64,000 nt of DNA from assembly GCF_012641475.1 (NCBI RefSeq), contig NZ_JABAIL010000013.1:62001-126000 (forward strand), given 5' to 3'. Source of the DNA: Flammeovirga agarivorans. GTDB taxonomy: Bacteria; Bacteroidota; Bacteroidia; Cytophagales; Flammeovirgaceae. Of the stretch, positions 8,826 through 18,100 are shown one piece after another. Position 1 is the stretch's first letter. The number at the start of each line of letters is the position of its first letter. The position numbers were made by a program, and so were the translations under genes. The notes under the pieces are model-generated. The model saw only the letters and a program-made list of their open reading frames with translations. It did no database searches and had not been told where the DNA came from.

Positions 8826-10139
8826 TTATTGATCCATTGTGTTTTTGTAGATCACACCATCTTTCATGATCATCAGGAAATTATTCTCAGGATCAGCAAC
8901 TAGATCTAAGTTTTCTAATGGATTACCATCAACGATAATCATATCAGCATATGCACCTTCTTGTACAACTCCCAGAGGACCTTCTTGATATGGATGTCTT
9001 GACCCTGACATTTCTAATAACTCCGCATTACCCGAAGTAGCAATTCTTAATGCTTCATATGGTGAATACCAATTCCCTAACCTTGCCAGTAATGCACCTT
9101 GATTCTTGGCTGATTCCCCATCAAAAAGAATATCTGTACCAAAGGATACCTTCACTCCTATCTTAGAAGCTTTTTGATAAACATTGTCTACCGCATCGAC
9201 TACATCTAACCATTTTTTCTGACTGTTGGGATCAGCAAAACTATTATCACCCTCCAAGAATGGTTGAGGACTTAGCCAAACACCTTTTTCCTTCATTAAT
9301 TCAAGAGTAGCATCCGATGCAAAGAAACCGTGTTCAATAGATTTTACACCAGCGTTTACTGCTGCAATAATACCCTTATCAATCATTACATGAGATTGCA
9401 CATAGGTACCATAGTTTTCTGCTTCTTCAACTACAGCCTTGATTTCATCCATAGAATATTCCATCACTTCTAACGGATCATATTCCGATGATACTCCACC
9501 ACCTGTACAAATTTTAATTTGAGTGGCACCATATTTCAAAATTTCTCTTGTAACCTTTCTAACTTCTGGTACACCATCTGCAGTAATAGCCATCATATTT
9601 CTCTCCCAATAGCTCATATCGCCCGGTGATTTTCTAGGCTCATCCAATACACAATAATGGTCGGCATGTCCAGTAGTCTGACTCATAAATGGCCCTGAGG
9701 GAAGAATACGGTGTCCTGGATATTCTCCTGAATCGATTAACTTCTTTACGGCAAAAGGATTTCCCCCTGGATCTCTAACGGTAGTAAAACCTCTTAATAA
9801 TGTTTGTTCTGCGCCTTTCATACTTCGTATGGCTACTTCCGGCATATCTCCTTGATTAAGGAATAAAATTTCCGCAGGCGTATAAGCATATGATGTATGC
9901 CAGTGAGCGTCGATCAATCCTGGTATTAATGTTTTTCCTTCTCCATTGATCACTTCACAAGAATCAGTTTGAATATTTTTTGCTATTTTCTGTACTTTAT
10001 TTTCATGGATTAATACATCCACTCCTTTTCTTAATTTTTCGTTTTTACCATCAAAAACATCAATGTTTTTAATTAAGATATCTTGAGCAAATAGATTAAA
10101 GCTTGTAATTAAACTAACGATGAATAATATGTATTTCAT
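8826..10139 (-). CDS. Secreted amidohydrolase, imidazolonepropionase/prolidase-like
   Basis: The protein has 437 residues with a signal peptide (MKYILFIVSLITSFNLFAQ). It has the composite architecture of the amidohydrolase superfamily: an N-terminal beta strand region, a TIM barrel and a C-terminal return to the small domain ending GVVQEGAYADMIIVDGNPLENL. Metal ligands are visible: His79 and His81 in GLIDAHWHT, a probable bridging Lys in IKICTGGG, His in VQSHVMID and SIEHGFF, and Asp in SFGTDILFD. This set matches the group of binuclear-zinc secreted Xaa-Pro dipeptidase or imidazolonepropionase-like enzymes often annotated simply as amidohydrolase family. It probably cleaves a cyclic amide or dipeptide; the substrate is not predictable from the sequence. 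It pairs with the His-rich lipoprotein downstream. Confidence 0.85.
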   Translation of the reverse strand: MKYILFIVSLITSFNLFAQDILIKNIDVFDGKNEKLRKGVDVLIHENKVQKIAKNIQTDSCEVINGEGKTLIPGLIDAHWHTSYAYTPAEILFLNQGDMPEVAIRSMKGAEQTLLRGFTTVRDPGGNPFAVKKLIDSGEYPGHRILPSGPFMSQTTGHADHYCVLDEPRKSPGDMSYWERNMMAITADGVPEVRKVTREILKYGATQIKICTGGGVSSEYDPLEVMEYSMDEIKAVVEEAENYGTYVQSHVMIDKGIIAAVNAGVKSIEHGFFASDATLELMKEKGVWLSPQPFLEGDNSFADPNSQKKWLDVVDAVDNVYQKASKIGVKVSFGTDILFDGESAKNQGALLARLGNWYSPYEALRIATSGNAELLEMSGSRHPYQEGPLGVVQEGAYADMIIVDGNPLENLDLVADPENNFLMIMKDGVIYKNTMDQ

Positions 10140-10298
10140 AAATAATATAATGATTAACAGTGATACATTTTTGTGATATCATTTCCCTAAACATCACCTT
10201 ACAAAGGTCATCGTTTTACAAATCAATCATTTACATTATTTAGTTACAATTTTACACATTTTGGTCAATCTCAAACAAAGAACTATTTACATAAAAAA

Positions 10299-10323
10299 AT
10301 GGATACCCGTTAAGGATATCCAT
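10299..10323 (-). terminator. Terminator of the tail-collar/LamG/PorP operon
   Basis: On the minus strand a 10-bp stem (ATGGATATCC with GGGTATCCAT, one U-G pair) and a 5-base loop are followed by a run of seven T. It sits 33 bases past the stop at 10357, the last gene of the six-gene unit. Confidence 0.8.
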
Positions 10324-10356
10324 TCATTATAACTTTATTAGAGAAACTCATCAAGA

Positions 10357-11649
10357 TTAATTATATACATGAATCCATGTTTTATCTAATCCAATTTCTC
10401 TTAATTCTTTCATCTTCTTCACTGCATCTTCCCTTTCTTTAAACTGATCGATGAACAGATAATAATAATTAGTTTCATTATTAAAGATGATCTTTCCATT
10501 TATTCCCATTGGTTTTAAGGCCGCTTTAATAGAATCTAACTCTTTTTCTGTATTTGCTGCAGCAATAATTAGGAAGTAGATTCCGTCTTCTGTCGATACA
10601 TCTTCTTGAGCAGAGATACTAAACCTCGTTTCATATACATCTTCATGGTTAGAGATTTCATCAATTCGCTGAGTCAAATCCATAATTACTTGTTCTTGCT
10701 CACTAATGATATCCGTAGCATGTTGCAATTGCTCATTTTGCTCTTGCAGTTTTCTTAATATCAATGTCTGTTTCTGCTCTTGTTTTTTCATGGATAGCTT
10801 AACAGAATTGTCTTTTTTCTTTGTTTTTAATCTGTAGCTTAAAACAAACTGATGTGTTGGGTGTGAATTTAGTTGCTTGCTATGGTTTTGTGCATAGACA
10901 TATTCTATCCCTAAATTTTTTACATTAATCTCCGTACCGCCATAAACTCTAAAGTTATCACCCCCTAAAGTAATCCCTAGTATATCATTCCATTTTCCAC
11001 GAACTGAAGCTCCATATATAAGTTCTTTGCTCCAACGGTCCACATTACCTTGTATAGTATAATCAATCTCTTTTGTCATGATTTTGTAACCCATATTAAA
11101 TACAAATTCATCTGTATTAAAATTTCCTCTTTTCAATAAATATGGAAGGCCAATATTGATCGTAAATCGATTTCTAAAAACATAACTTGCCGATGTATTG
11201 ATATGAAAACTATACAAATCCATATTGTCGCTTAAAACAGGATCATCAGGATTCAAATACACTAAGTCTCCTGCTGTATAATTTGTATTGAATAAACCTG
11301 TACCAATATTAAATGATAAATCACTCAGTTTATTAAGATTAAATCTCTGAGTAAAGTTAATAGCCAATGTATTGTTGTCTAATAGGGTTTCTGATGACTG
11401 AAGAAATTGTACGCCAAACATAATATTCTCTTTAGCCTTCATCCTAACACCCGCAATGATTGATTGTATTGAACTGCTCTGAGATCCATCTGTTTGATGT
11501 CCTAAATAAGCCAATTCATTGTCTATATCATTACTAGGTGTATAAATGTATTCTTCTTCAGTATTATTAAATAAGAATGATCTATGTTGACCAAAAGTTG
11601 AAGAAAATAATAAAGTAAAAAACGAGAGTAATAGAAGTAATTTTTTCAT
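10357..11649 (-). CDS. PorP/SprF-like outer membrane protein with coiled coil and SPOR-like domain
   Basis: The protein has 430 residues with a signal peptide (residues 1-20). Residues 20-275 show the PorP/SprF pattern of alternating beta strands with GVRMKAKENIMFGVQF, SFNIGTGLF and GLPYLLKRG. This family supplies outer-membrane anchors for T9SS substrates, especially type B ones. Residues 275-335 are a Gln/Glu-rich coiled coil, and residues 355-430 look like a SPOR or similar alpha/beta domain (YFLIIAAANTEKELDS ... YYYLFIDQF ... WIHVYN). Typical PorP/SprF proteins are about 310 residues and lack this tail, which could reach towards peptidoglycan. The gene is last in the operon, 12 bases after a type B sorting-domain gene, as expected if it anchors that product. 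Confidence 0.82.
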   Translation of the reverse strand: MKKLLLLLSFFTLLFSSTFGQHRSFLFNNTEEEYIYTPSNDIDNELAYLGHQTDGSQSSSIQSIIAGVRMKAKENIMFGVQFLQSSETLLDNNTLAINFTQRFNLNKLSDLSFNIGTGLFNTNYTAGDLVYLNPDDPVLSDNMDLYSFHINTSASYVFRNRFTINIGLPYLLKRGNFNTDEFVFNMGYKIMTKEIDYTIQGNVDRWSKELIYGASVRGKWNDILGITLGGDNFRVYGGTEINVKNLGIEYVYAQNHSKQLNSHPTHQFVLSYRLKTKKKDNSVKLSMKKQEQKQTLILRKLQEQNEQLQHATDIISEQEQVIMDLTQRIDEISNHEDVYETRFSISAQEDVSTEDGIYFLIIAAANTEKELDSIKAALKPMGINGKIIFNNETNYYYLFIDQFKEREDAVKKMKELREIGLDKTWIHVYN

Positions 11650-11661
11650 GATGATACAGAC

Positions 11662-12906
11662 TTAGTAAACAATTAATATTTCACCAGAGAAAAACTCTCC
11701 TGTAGCATTATTTGTAATTTGATAATAGTAATTACCAACCGGCAACGGCTGACCTTTATAATAGCCATTCCAAGTGTTATCATAACCTATAGATTCATAA
11801 AGGATTGTACCATTGATCGTATATATTTGAAATTTTGCCTCACTTAAACGATCAATTTCATTGACGATCCAATAATCATTATACCCATCATTATTTGGTG
11901 TAATTACATTGGTCGCTTGAGCTTCTACACCATCTCCTAAACCATTAAATTCAATATCTAATACATAGGATTGTTCATTGGCCAGATTTTCAGAAACCAC
12001 TTTTAGCGTATCACCCAATGTTAGGTTTAACTTTTGTCCACTATTTATTAGTGAATCTTGATAATACAAATAAGCATTTTCAGAGATCTCATAATCGACC
12101 GTTACATCACTAATTTGGGTACCAAAGGGTAATAATAGCCATACTCTTTCGTCGTCTATTGAGGAATCTAGAATAATACCATCAACAGCAAAATAGATAA
12201 TTTCTGTTTGGTCATTAGCAAAACGATTATCGACAAAAATAGTATAGGTTTTCATGGTAGATTGATCTTCTGACATCACATCAACTACCATCGAATCTGT
12301 AAAATTGATACCTACACTACTGTCATTCATTTGTACCCGGTCTTGATACATACTTGCTCCTTCACTCATCGAAAAGTTAGGATATAAATTCGTTAGGTCT
12401 GCATCAAAATCCACCACATAAAACAAAGAATCTTCAATCTGGTAACTATCCAATATTTCAACATTATTGAAACTTTCAATTTCAAGTTCTACAGAAGTAC
12501 TTAGCTGAGGTTCAGCAATACTGTAAGATTGAAAAACATCTCCATAATGTTCATCGATTGCAAAAGTTATGATTTCTTGTACTTCAACTTCTTTGTCTTC
12601 ATCTGATTTGTAGATTTTAAATGACAATTCTTCATTGTTGCTATTAGAATAGATCGTTAAATAGGCTAGGTATTTATCTATAGCCTCTACATATATCAAG
12701 TTGGTGACTCCTCTACAAGTACTTCCATTAAATACAGCAACTTTATCTTCTGTACTTTGGAGAACTTCTCCATCTACAGCGATAAAAGCTGTTAATGACA
12801 TCGTGTACTGATAATCATTTACATTAACGTTCCAATTTCCATTTTGTGCCAATGTTGGAAAAGTCAGATAAAAGATTCCTAAGAGTAATATTGATAGTTT
12901 TTTCAT
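11662..12906 (-). CDS. T9SS type B (gliding-motility C-terminal domain) secreted protein
   Basis: The protein has 414 residues from ATG 12906, where the signal peptide MKKLSILLLGIFYLTFPTLAQ starts; the longer frame begins at TTG 12930. Residues 20-140 are a beta-sandwich-like module (YTMSLTAFIAVDGEV ... KVAVFNGSTCRG ... EELSFKIY ... ITFAIDEHYGDVFQ) shared with the next gene upstream. The middle (residues 150-320) has two cadherin-like or DUF5018-like beta segments with VMSEDQS-x-x-x-x-Y. The last 85 residues (ATNVITPNNDGYNDYW ... GNYYYQI) are the TIGR04131/CHU_C type B sorting domain. Type B substrates usually pair with a PorP/SprF anchor, and that is the next gene. It is probably an extracellular surface component or adhesin. 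Confidence 0.85.
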   Translation of the reverse strand: MKKLSILLLGIFYLTFPTLAQNGNWNVNVNDYQYTMSLTAFIAVDGEVLQSTEDKVAVFNGSTCRGVTNLIYVEAIDKYLAYLTIYSNSNNEELSFKIYKSDEDKEVEVQEIITFAIDEHYGDVFQSYSIAEPQLSTSVELEIESFNNVEILDSYQIEDSLFYVVDFDADLTNLYPNFSMSEGASMYQDRVQMNDSSVGINFTDSMVVDVMSEDQSTMKTYTIFVDNRFANDQTEIIYFAVDGIILDSSIDDERVWLLLPFGTQISDVTVDYEISENAYLYYQDSLINSGQKLNLTLGDTLKVVSENLANEQSYVLDIEFNGLGDGVEAQATNVITPNNDGYNDYWIVNEIDRLSEAKFQIYTINGTILYESIGYDNTWNGYYKGQPLPVGNYYYQITNNATGEFFSGEILIVY

Positions 12907-12948
12907 TGTGCCTTGTATTCGCTTTTTCAATAAAGCCTGATCGTTAAA

Positions 12949-15114
12949 TTATTTTAGAATACGTTTTGTATATGAAGTGGTAGGTGTTGAAATATGTAAT
13001 AAATAAACCCCTGGATTGACCTGTAATTGTAGATTCCAACTGTTCAAACCTTGTTGTAAAATTTGTTCATTTTTAAAGATGGATTTACCATTCATATCAA
13101 TCACTTCAACCCAAGCTTTTTCTTCTTGTGTATGAATAATAGAACAAGTCATTTGATGATCAAATGGAATAGGATAAACCGATATACCTTTATCAATCTG
13201 CGGATTACTTAAAGTATAAGGTTGTTCTAAGTCTCCTAGCAATGCATCTGATGTAAATTGGAATGAATCGACTGTCTTTTCTCCGTTTAATAGGAAAAAT
13301 AGTTTTTCACCTTCTTCAGCGAAAATGGTTAGAAATACCAAATTCTTATTTTCTACAATTGATGTAGTTGATTCTCCCCTAATATTCCCTTCCTCATCTA
13401 CTACTTGCACATTCTCAATTAAATCATCAACTTCTACTACCGCATTCATATTGGTTGAATATTGAGGTAAAAGAAATGTTGTAGTTGGAATTACAGTTGA
13501 TGTTTTTGTTCTTGTATTGGAAGTAAAGGTAGTTGAAGGATATGAAAATTCTTGAGTCTTGCCCGTCTTGATCATATAACCTTTTCCTGCTTCTAATTGA
13601 GATAAAGTACCTGTCCAACCTTTTAATGTGGCATAAATGGCAAATGAGTTTTGACTCTTAATAATATCGCCATCTTGGGCATCTAAGTTTTCCAGGGCCT
13701 CTGTAACACTCATGGTTTTAGAAATTGGATAAGATAACCAATTCCAACCTTCATGAAGTGAAATTACAAGATCATCGGTATCGACTACCTGACCTTCCAG
13801 AGATAAGAAATTTTCTTGAGCCAATTTTGTTTTATACATCTTTGTTGGATCTACACCTCCTGAAGCACTTAACGAACCTGTCCAACCAATTCGCTCATCA
13901 TACATATCAAAATTATACTGATCGTAGATTCTATCTAAGTCAGATAATTCTAGGTTTTCTGTTAAAGCATTGACATCGTAATAATCATCTTTATCAATAA
14001 ACAAAGACAACCATGTCCAACCAGAATTTAAAGAAATAATCTGCTGAACAATATCAGTATTCTCAAAAACAACTGGTTCTGCAAGGTTACCCAACAATTG
14101 ATCACTGATAAATTCAATGCTTTCTTGTTCATCAATTACTGCATGAAGAGATTTTCCTGCAAAGGCATCCCAAATTTTGAATTCGATTTCTTCTCCTGAA
14201 ATAGTATTGCTATAAATACTTAAATAGATATAATAATCATCATAAGCATCATCATATTCCAATACCGCTTCACCTCTTTCTTCACCATTCACAAACGCTC
14301 CAACTTTTGTGTATAGATCTGATGAAAAGTCACCGGATATTTTAATTTTACCGATAATGTTCATACTGTAAGTATAGATCGTTGGATCTACCGACCAAAC
14401 TGGAGCTTCTTCTAACTCTCTATTCTTCAATTCAACTTTTATCACATAAGACTGAATCTTCGATTGGTCCTCTGACATGACATCTATATTAATCGGATTG
14501 CTAAAATCAACTTCCTCATTGGTATCAAATAAGGTTAAAGGTGTTCTTCCATTATAGAGCGAAGCCCCTTCACTTATTTCTACATCAGGAGTTAGTTTTC
14601 TTAAATCTGTGCCATATTCCATTTGGTAGTATAAGGTATCATTTGATGTTGAAGAGTTTAGAATTTCTACCTCTTCAAATCCATTAATACTGAAAGTAGC
14701 TACTGTATTAAGACTTGGTTCTGCTATACTGTATGCTTGAAAAACATTTCCATAATGTTCATCAATTGCAAACGTAATAGTTTGTGATACATCAACTACC
14801 TCGTCTTTTTCTGAGTTGTAAATTTTAAAGTTTAACTCCTCTCCATTTGTGTTAGAATAGAACTGTAAATAAGCCAAATACCTGTCAGTAGACTCTATAT
14901 AGATTAATTGTGTGAATCCTCGACATTCATCACCATCAAATACACCTACAAAATCATTTTCATTAGTCAATACCACATCATCGACAGCGATAAAAGCCGT
15001 TAAAGACATGCTGTATTGATATGCATTCAAATCAAAATCCCAATCAGGAGTTTGAGCATTTACCATGGTTACCCAACCAAGGAGAATACAAAGTAATATG
15101 GATAGTTTTTTCAT
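12949..15114 (-). CDS. T9SS type A secreted protein with two copies of a ~100-residue YSM module
   Basis: I start it at ATG 15114 (721 residues; MKKLSILLCILLGWVTMVNAQ) by analogy with the paralogous signal peptide downstream. ATG 15117 or 15165 are alternatives. Two related ~100-residue modules occur: residues 30-135 (YSMSLTAFIAVDDVV ... FDGDECRG) and 245-350 (YSMNIIGKIKISGDF ... FVNGEERGEA). They are followed by two GW-W-S repeats (SGWTWLSLFI, EGWNWLSYPI) with KGWTGTLSQLEAGKGYMIKT, and a type A sorting tail (YPIPFDHQM ... PGVYLLHI). From about residue 239 to the end it is closely related to the C-terminal 490 residues of the giant upstream protein. It is probably a smaller partner of that protein in the same surface structure; no enzyme motif is seen. 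Confidence 0.85.
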   Translation of the reverse strand: MKKLSILLCILLGWVTMVNAQTPDWDFDLNAYQYSMSLTAFIAVDDVVLTNENDFVGVFDGDECRGFTQLIYIESTDRYLAYLQFYSNTNGEELNFKIYNSEKDEVVDVSQTITFAIDEHYGNVFQAYSIAEPSLNTVATFSINGFEEVEILNSSTSNDTLYYQMEYGTDLRKLTPDVEISEGASLYNGRTPLTLFDTNEEVDFSNPINIDVMSEDQSKIQSYVIKVELKNRELEEAPVWSVDPTIYTYSMNIIGKIKISGDFSSDLYTKVGAFVNGEERGEAVLEYDDAYDDYYIYLSIYSNTISGEEIEFKIWDAFAGKSLHAVIDEQESIEFISDQLLGNLAEPVVFENTDIVQQIISLNSGWTWLSLFIDKDDYYDVNALTENLELSDLDRIYDQYNFDMYDERIGWTGSLSASGGVDPTKMYKTKLAQENFLSLEGQVVDTDDLVISLHEGWNWLSYPISKTMSVTEALENLDAQDGDIIKSQNSFAIYATLKGWTGTLSQLEAGKGYMIKTGKTQEFSYPSTTFTSNTRTKTSTVIPTTTFLLPQYSTNMNAVVEVDDLIENVQVVDEEGNIRGESTTSIVENKNLVFLTIFAEEGEKLFFLLNGEKTVDSFQFTSDALLGDLEQPYTLSNPQIDKGISVYPIPFDHQMTCSIIHTQEEKAWVEVIDMNGKSIFKNEQILQQGLNSWNLQLQVNPGVYLLHISTPTTSYTKRILK

Positions 15115-15168
15115 CATATCTTGATGTATTCCCTTATTATCGGTTGAAGATAATAAGGGAATCATTAG

Positions 15169-18100
15169 TTATTTTACAATACGTTTAGTGTAAGTTTTAG
15201 AAGGAGTAGTGATATGTATTAGATATACTCCAGAAGAAAGATTCAATGACATATCCCATTGATTCGCCCCTTTTTGTAAAGTCATTTCTGAAGAAAGCAT
15301 CACTTTACCATTGATATCCAACACACTTACATTCGCTTTTTCTTCATTTTCATGGAAGAGTGAAACCGAAACTTTTTTATCAAATGGCACTGGATAAACA
15401 TTCATCTCCTCAGCGTAATTTCCTTGACGGAGATCTACAGGTTGAGCAATAGTACCAAGTAATGCATCTGATTGAAACTGTAATTCTTTTTCAGTTTCAA
15501 TCTCTTTTTCTCCCACTTCTATATAGTATTTAAGATGCTCTTCATTATCAGCAAACATTGTGATAAAGGCTAGCTTTCTATCTTCTATAGTATTTGTTGG
15601 TGCTATACCTCTAATATTGCCATTTACATCTTTGATAATTACCTGGCTCACTTCATCATCTACTAATACAACCGCATTCATATTGGTAGGATATGAAGTC
15701 AATACAAAATTAGTTGAAGCTACCTCTTCGCTATTATTGTGATTAGAAACAACATGTGTTCTAGCATTCGATAAATAGCTTGGATAAGTAAATGATTGTT
15801 CATTTTGTGTTTTCAACATATACCCAATTCCATCTTCCAAATAGTTCAATGAACCTGTCCAACCGCTAAATTGATCATAGATTGCAAAAGCATGTTGACT
15901 CTTTAAAATGTCTCCATTTGAAGCTTCTAAATGAGCCAAAGCATCATTTACATTCATATTCTTAGCTAATGGATATGAAAGCCAGTTCCATCCTTCTTTT
16001 AGACTTACCTCTAAATCTTCAAGATCTATTTCATGTCCTTCCAGAGATAATATATTTTCCTTTTCTAATTTGATTTTATACATCTTTTCAGCATTTAATC
16101 CACCAAAAGCTGAAAGAGTACCTGTCCAACCTGAAATACTATCATAAGTATCAAAATACGTTTGAGAGTAGATTCTATCTTGGTTGGTTAAATCTAATTC
16201 TGCTGTCATGGTGTTGATATCGCTGAAAGATTCTTGATCAACGAAGAAGGATAACCAAGTCCATCCATCATTTAACACTATAGTTTGTTGAACGATATTA
16301 GTATCCTCGAAAATGGCAGGGTTCGTCTTATAACCAATCACCTGATCGTTGATAAATTCAATCGTTTCTAAATCATTGATACTCGCATTCAATGCTTTAC
16401 CCGCCAAAGCATCCCATATACGGAATTCTATATCTTCACCAGAGATTTCATTACTGTAAATCCCCAAGAAAACGAAATAGTCGTCGTAAAATTCATCGTA
16501 TGCTAAGCTTGCTTCTCCTCTTGGTTCTCCATTTACAAATGCACCAATCTTAGTATGACTATCTTCTGAGAATACTCCATCGATTTTAATTTTACCGATG
16601 ATGTTCATATTGTAAGCATAATCTATTGGATCAACAGACCATTCTGGCTCTACTTCAAACACCCTTAAATCCAGCTTTACTTTCTCATCATAATCATAGT
16701 CTGTATTCAGATACAAGTCTAGGTTATATTGCCCAATTGATAAGTTTGGATCTATGGTCGCTGTAATTACTTTTTTACTATCTGGTGATAAAGTCCCTCC
16801 TGTTTCAGATAATGTTAACCAAGTAGGAATATTCTCAATAAAAAATGGTTGATCTTTACCACCTTCATTGGCAATTGTGATTTCAAATGAACTCGATGTT
16901 CCTACTTGCTTTTCGATAGACAAGTAATCTGTCTCATCACCAACATACCAAGACACTTCATTTCTTCTAACATAAGCTGTCCAAGTAATTGGTGATTGCT
17001 GTAAGTTACCTGCTTCATCAAACATTCTATGTACTGTAATATCTACAGTTTGTCCTTCTAAAACAGCATAGTTACTGATGATTGGACTTAACAATAATTC
17101 ATCACCATTAATCACATGATAAATTTCAAAGCTTTCCAATTCTCTACTTGGCTTGATCTTAGGAGCATCATCAGAGAATGTATTGGTAAATGGAATTAAC
17201 GCCTTGGTCGAAATCACTGTCTCGTTTTTAAAGGCATGGTAATATGTTGGTCCATCAGATGTCAATGGATCTGGGGCATTCATATCTAAATACAACATCA
17301 AACCAGTAGTATTGTAATCTACTTCATTGAAAGCGTCTCTAGTAATTTGTTCTTTTGTTCTAGCAGTATTCCAAAGGCGAACTTCGTCTAGATGTCCTTT
17401 AAACTGACGGTCAACAATAGTACTCCCTCCATCATAATAACCTCTTGCTCCTATCCATATCATATTCCCTGAGAAACCGGATATTCCTGTAGCAGCATTA
17501 GATGAAATAAGTTCAGCATCAACATAGGTCTTCAATGTCCCTTGACGAGTAAGTATCATCGCAATATGATGCCATCCCCCATCAATAATTTCATGGGTCA
17601 ATTCATAAGCTGTACCTTCATTTTCAAGGTATAATTTACCATCTGTTGTAAGATCAACAGACCATTTATTTGCTGCTCCATTTGCTTGAATAATATCTTC
17701 TCCGTTTCCTCTTCCGTTGGAGAAAATTGTTGATTCTTGAGCTTCATCTGCTTTAATCCAGAATGATAAAGTCACATCCATTTCACTAGTTAACTGAACA
17801 TAATCAACATTGTCTAGTGTTAAATAGTCGATTCCATCGAATGCATAAGAAGTACCTTTTGGTTTAATGTCCCAATCAGCTCCCATAATACCATGGCGAT
17901 TTCTTGCTTTATCATAGCATAGCTCACCTTGTCCTTCATTCATCGGCCAAAAACCCTTTAGGCCTACTTCAGAACCTACCAATTTGCTATACATATTTGA
18001 GTAAGCAACAGAAAGAGATAAGAACTTATCCCAGATTCTGAAGTCATGGATATTTCCTATGAAGGTATTCCCACCAATAATTAGTGGATTTGAATTGATG

